Shown in pieces: positions 61,059 through 64,000 of a stretch of 64,000 bases of DNA. The translations under genes were made by a program, and so were the position numbers. Origin of the DNA: an uncultured Marinococcus sp. (GTDB lineage Bacteria; Bacillota; Bacilli; Bacillales; Marinococcaceae); NCBI RefSeq assembly GCF_947493875.1, contig NZ_CANLSU010000005.1:62001-126000 (forward strand), in the 5' to 3' direction. The first letter of the stretch is position 1, and each line of letters opens with the position of its first letter. The notes below the pieces were generated by a model that worked only from the letters and a program-made list of their open reading frames with translations, was not told the DNA's origin and ran no database searches.

Positions 61059-62303
61059 ATGTCGATCTGGTACCAGCAAAACTTCATGCTTCTTCTTTTC
61101 GGCCGTTTGATTACAAACATTGGGGACAGTCTTTATTTTATTGCAGCTGCCTGGCTCGTTTTTGATATTACGGGCGACCCATTTTTCTCAGGGCTTGCCA
61201 GCTTTCTAACTCTGCTTCCTAAAAACCTGCAGTTTCTTGCCGGTCCATTCATCGATCGCTGGCCGCCCGCCAAAACTATGCGTATTACTCAGCTGCTTCA
61301 ATGCATACTTGTTGTAATTATCCCCGTGCTTGACCTCTTTGAGCTTCTTACCGCTGGCGCCGTATTAATTATCATGCCTTTGCTCGCCATGCTTGATCAA
61401 ATTATGTATCCGGCCCAGGAAAAAGCCCTCCCCCTTACTGTGCTTCCTCACCAGCTTGTACAGGGCAATTCACTGTTTGCGTTGGCTCACCAGGGCACCG
61501 ACATTTTATTTACTGCGCTCTCCGGCATTCTGATTTCCATATTTGGTGCGGTATTTTTATATTGGATTGATGCTTTCTCCTTTTTAATTGCATTCATTTT
61601 ATTTTCTTCGCTCCAGCTTCCCGGTAAATCTGCTGCCCAGCACAGGGAGCCGCGAACCGGATATGCTTCTGACCTTAAGCAGGGATTTTACATCATTTTT
61701 AGATCAAAATTTTGGATCATGTTAATAGGTGCCCTGACCGTCAACGGCACCATTGGCATTATGTATGCTGTTCTTCCTGCCTTTGCTGATGCCTTTCAGG
61801 GGCCGAAATTTTATGGGTTTTTATTAACAGCTGTCAGCGCCGGCGTTCTTGTCGGCGCATTGGCAGCCCCACTTTGTGCACGTCTTCCTCTCGGTAAAAT
61901 TTACGCTTGTGGTTTTTTATTAAGCAGTCTGTGCTGGCTTCTCGCCATGCAGCTCCCGCCTGTCGCTTTTGCTGTCCTGTTTGGAATTGCCTGGCTCCCG
62001 GTCGGACTTTCGAATATACTATTTGCAAGCGTCATACAAAGCGCTGTTCCTAATTATATTTTAGGCAGGACCCGTGCAGCTATTTCCAGTATAGTTACTC
62101 TTTTTATGCCTGCCGGTGCTCTGGCCGGCGGTATTCTCGCCTCATGGACATCCCCATACTGGATTCTATTTTCTACCGGCTTTGGTTTTTTCATACTCGG
62201 GGGTTTCTGGCTTTTTCACCCGTTTCTGTATCGTCTGCCGCCAGTTCCTGCTATAACAGCAGACACTTTTCGACTTCCGCTGGATAAAGACCAGCAGCTA
62301 TAA
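61059..62303 (+). CDS. MFS transporter, probable drug exporter
   Basis: A 414-residue protein with twelve hydrophobic helices, in the MFS class near the MFS_3/enterobactin-exporter-like group. LFGRLITNIGDSLYFIAAAWLVFDITGDPFFSGLAS is the N-terminal signature, and RAAISSIVTLFMPAGALAGG lies in helix 10 or 11. It lies 63 bases after the regulator gene with an operator-like site between. ATG 61059 follows AAGGAG. Substrate unknown; regulator pairing suggests toxic compound export. Confidence 0.88.
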   Translation: MSIWYQQNFMLLLFGRLITNIGDSLYFIAAAWLVFDITGDPFFSGLASFLTLLPKNLQFLAGPFIDRWPPAKTMRITQLLQCILVVIIPVLDLFELLTAGAVLIIMPLLAMLDQIMYPAQEKALPLTVLPHQLVQGNSLFALAHQGTDILFTALSGILISIFGAVFLYWIDAFSFLIAFILFSSLQLPGKSAAQHREPRTGYASDLKQGFYIIFRSKFWIMLIGALTVNGTIGIMYAVLPAFADAFQGPKFYGFLLTAVSAGVLVGALAAPLCARLPLGKIYACGFLLSSLCWLLAMQLPPVAFAVLFGIAWLPVGLSNILFASVIQSAVPNYILGRTRAAISSIVTLFMPAGALAGGILASWTSPYWILFSTGFGFFILGGFWLFHPFLYRLPPVPAITADTFRLPLDKDQQL

Positions 62304-62332
62304 AAAAACTGCCCTGGAGACTTCCAGGGCAG
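62303..62332. terminator. Bidirectional terminator, MFS and aldehyde dehydrogenase
   Basis: CTGCCCTGGA and TCCAGGGCAG arms with an A-run before and mixed T-rich sequence after. Confidence 0.87.
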
Positions 62333-62346
62333 CTGCTTGATTTCGT

Positions 62347-63825
62347 TTATTCGGGAATATAAGGCAGGTCCCGCATTTTTGGTACATTGATGACGTGAGG
62401 GGTGACATAGCCGAGAAGGCCTTCTTTTCCGTATTCGCGGCCGATGCCGGACTGCTTGACTCCGCCGAATGGATAGCGGACATCGAGCCCCTGCACAGCA
62501 GCGGTATTGACCATCGTCGTGCCTGCTTCAATGCGGGCTGCGACTTCGATGGCGTGATTTTCTTCTCCCCATACCGAACTTGTGAGGCCGTAAATGCTGT
62601 CGTTCGCCATTGCTACCGCTTCATCCACCGTGTCGTATGGAACGATCGGCACTGTTGGTCCAAACTGTTCTTCTTTCACAATGTCGTCCTGCTGGTCAGC
62701 GCCGAGTACCAGGGTCGGCTGCAGGAAGTACCCCTGCTCAAACAGCTCGTTATCCACAATGTGGCCGAGCGGAATAACGTCGGCACCTTTTTCAGCCGCT
62801 TTATCCACAAGGTTTTTCACAAAATCGAGCTGCTGCTTGTTGTTGAGTGGTCCGGTCGTGACCTGTTCATCGAACGGGCTGCCGATTTTGACCCATTTAT
62901 TGGCCGCCTCCTGATACTTTTCCACGAACTCATTGTAGAGAGTACGCGGTACGTAGATGCGTTTGGCAATCATGCAGATCTGGCCGGCGGTCAGGAAATT
63001 GGAGATAACCATGCGGCGCATCGCGCGCTCATCATTTACGTCAAAGTCCGGAAGCACTACAGCGGCATCGTTACCGCCAAGCTCAAGCGTCATATCCTTG
63101 ATCGTATCCGCCGCCGATTTCATAATTTTCTTCGCTGTTTCCGTACCGCCGGTAAAGGCAATTTTATCCACGTGTTTATTGGAGGTAAGCTCTACGCCGA
63201 CCTCCGCTTCCCCGTGGACAAGATTCAGCACGCCGTCCGGAAATTCACCCGCCATCATTTCAACCACCAGGCTGACCGCGTGTGGAGCAAACGGGCTCGG
63301 CTTTGAAACGACGGTGTTTCCTGTCAGAATCGCCGGAGCAATTTTGATGGTGGAGAGCGCAATTGGATAGTTCCACGGGCTGATGGCGGACACCACGCCT
63401 ATCGGCTCCTGACGGACGATTGTTTTACCGCCCTCGCCTTCGTCCACCTGATCGGCAATTGTTTCTTTGACCGTCTGGCAGGCGTGTTCCATCCACATGA
63501 TTGAAACCGCCATTTCGCCCTGGGCGTCATAAATCGGCTTGCCGTGTTCCTCCGCCAGCGTTTCAGCCAGCTCCGGGGTGCGGTCCTTCAGTGTCTGAAT
63601 TGCCCGCTCCATCCGCTCGATCCGCTCTTCCACCGGTACTTCCTTCCACGCAGGAAAAGCAGCACGGGCTGCTTCAATCGCTTCAGCCGCCTGCCCGGTC
63701 GTCGTTTTCGGCACGTAGGCCACGATTTTTTGTGGGTCAGCCGGGTTTTCTCTTTCCATATATTCGTCAGCATCGACCCTTTTTCCGTTAATCCATGCAT
63801 ATAATGTTACTGATTCGTCTGCCAT
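62347..63825 (-). CDS. Aldehyde dehydrogenase
   Basis: A 492-residue NAD(P)-dependent aldehyde dehydrogenase. ISPWNYPIALSTIKIAPAILTGN, FTGGTETAKK, general base LELGGNDAAVVL, nucleophile in TAGQICMIAKRIY, and PFGGVKQSGIGREYGKEGLLGY near the end. The substrate is not evident; succinate-semialdehyde- and lactaldehyde-type branches look alike here. Start ATG 63825 with AAGGGGGAG upstream. A different branch from the YfmT-like enzyme at 22 kb. Confidence 0.93.
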   Translation of the reverse strand: MADESVTLYAWINGKRVDADEYMERENPADPQKIVAYVPKTTTGQAAEAIEAARAAFPAWKEVPVEERIERMERAIQTLKDRTPELAETLAEEHGKPIYDAQGEMAVSIMWMEHACQTVKETIADQVDEGEGGKTIVRQEPIGVVSAISPWNYPIALSTIKIAPAILTGNTVVSKPSPFAPHAVSLVVEMMAGEFPDGVLNLVHGEAEVGVELTSNKHVDKIAFTGGTETAKKIMKSAADTIKDMTLELGGNDAAVVLPDFDVNDERAMRRMVISNFLTAGQICMIAKRIYVPRTLYNEFVEKYQEAANKWVKIGSPFDEQVTTGPLNNKQQLDFVKNLVDKAAEKGADVIPLGHIVDNELFEQGYFLQPTLVLGADQQDDIVKEEQFGPTVPIVPYDTVDEAVAMANDSIYGLTSSVWGEENHAIEVAARIEAGTTMVNTAAVQGLDVRYPFGGVKQSGIGREYGKEGLLGYVTPHVINVPKMRDLPYIPE

Positions 63826-63919
63826 TGCCTAGCTCCCCCTTAGAAACATTTTTATCTATCATTCATCGTAGCCTGCACCACGTGATTATTCAACTATTTC
63901 GCTGAGGCAGCTGCAGGCG

Positions 63920-64000
63920 TTACTTTTTAATGACCTGTTTGGTGCCGGGCACCATTTTGCCTTTACACATCGGGCACTCTTTTTCAGTAACATCAGGCGC
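63920..64000 (-). CDS. C-terminal end of a zinc-ribbon protein
   Basis: Partial gene entering from the right edge on the minus strand; 26 codons remain before TAA. They encode a C-P-M-C motif followed by KGKMVPGTKQVIKK, which is half of a treble-clef or zinc-ribbon site. The reading frame is open to the window edge. Family cannot be told from so little. Confidence 0.45.
   Translation of the reverse strand, partial: APDVTEKECPMCKGKMVPGTKQVIKK

Overview
The window reads as chromosomal DNA of a low-to-mid GC Bacillaceae member, probably a halophilic or alkaliphilic relative of Bacillus. The gene content points that way: a qoxABCD menaquinol oxidase, YkkCD, YflT, YisL, YhfK and YdbM-like proteins, a SleB-type hydrolase, Bacillus-style riboswitches, and candidate SigB promoters. 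A betaine-type BCCT carrier and a K+/H+-type antiporter suggest osmotic or pH stress. Species assignment is inference. No rRNA, tRNA, prophage, insertion sequence or CRISPR array was seen.

Layout. 1-5.1 kb: the 3' end of a cardiolipin synthase, glycerate kinase, an unknown protein, then a sulfolipid operon (sqdB, an SqdX/SQD2-like glycosyltransferase, a GtrA-like membrane protein). 5.1-5.7 kb: a non-coding repeat region. 5.7-10.1 kb: a stress protein and the thiazole operon tenI-thiO-thiS-thiG-thiF behind two tandem TPP riboswitches. 10.1-16.2 kb: an AEC carrier, a cation antiporter, yisL, the guanidinium exporter ykkCD behind a guanidine-I riboswitch, and topB with a LexA-like box. 16.4-36 kb: stress, redox and transport genes (2OG dioxygenase, nucleoside hydrolase, Mn catalase, aldehyde dehydrogenase, BCCT, SDRs, sulfite-oxidase-like protein, SMP-30), a quinone-response operon (mhqR-mhqO-mhqD) and the zinc-independent S14 paralogue. 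36-40 kb: qoxABCD. 41-48.8 kb: almost a full molybdenum cofactor set (moaB, moaA, mobA, moaD, moaE, mobB, moeA, moaC, moeB) with modA and modB. 48.8-57 kb: RarD, a CopC-like protein, HtpX, a compact aconitase, an SDR and an ergothioneine pair egtB-egtD. 57-64 kb: tenA, an FAD monooxygenase, a DnaA-box-rich spacer, GrpB, an ArsR-type regulator with an MFS exporter, an aldehyde dehydrogenase and the end of a zinc-ribbon protein.

How the parts fit. The thi operon makes the thiazole half of thiamine and is gated twice by TPP; the second terminator also contains the tenI ribosome binding site. The Moco genes could supply the sulfite-oxidase-like enzyme at 29.4 kb. SqdB uses sulfite to make UDP-sulfoquinovose, so a sulfite consumer and a sulfite oxidase lie in one region; a link is inference. 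Ergothioneine, Mn catalase, MhqR and several candidate SigB promoters give the region an oxidative and general stress flavour.

Starts were moved from the longest reading frame where a Shine-Dalgarno sequence supports a later codon. The most notable case is egtB, where the best-placed ribosome site precedes an ATC codon. Nothing here was checked against a database; family names rest on recognised motifs and remembered homologues.
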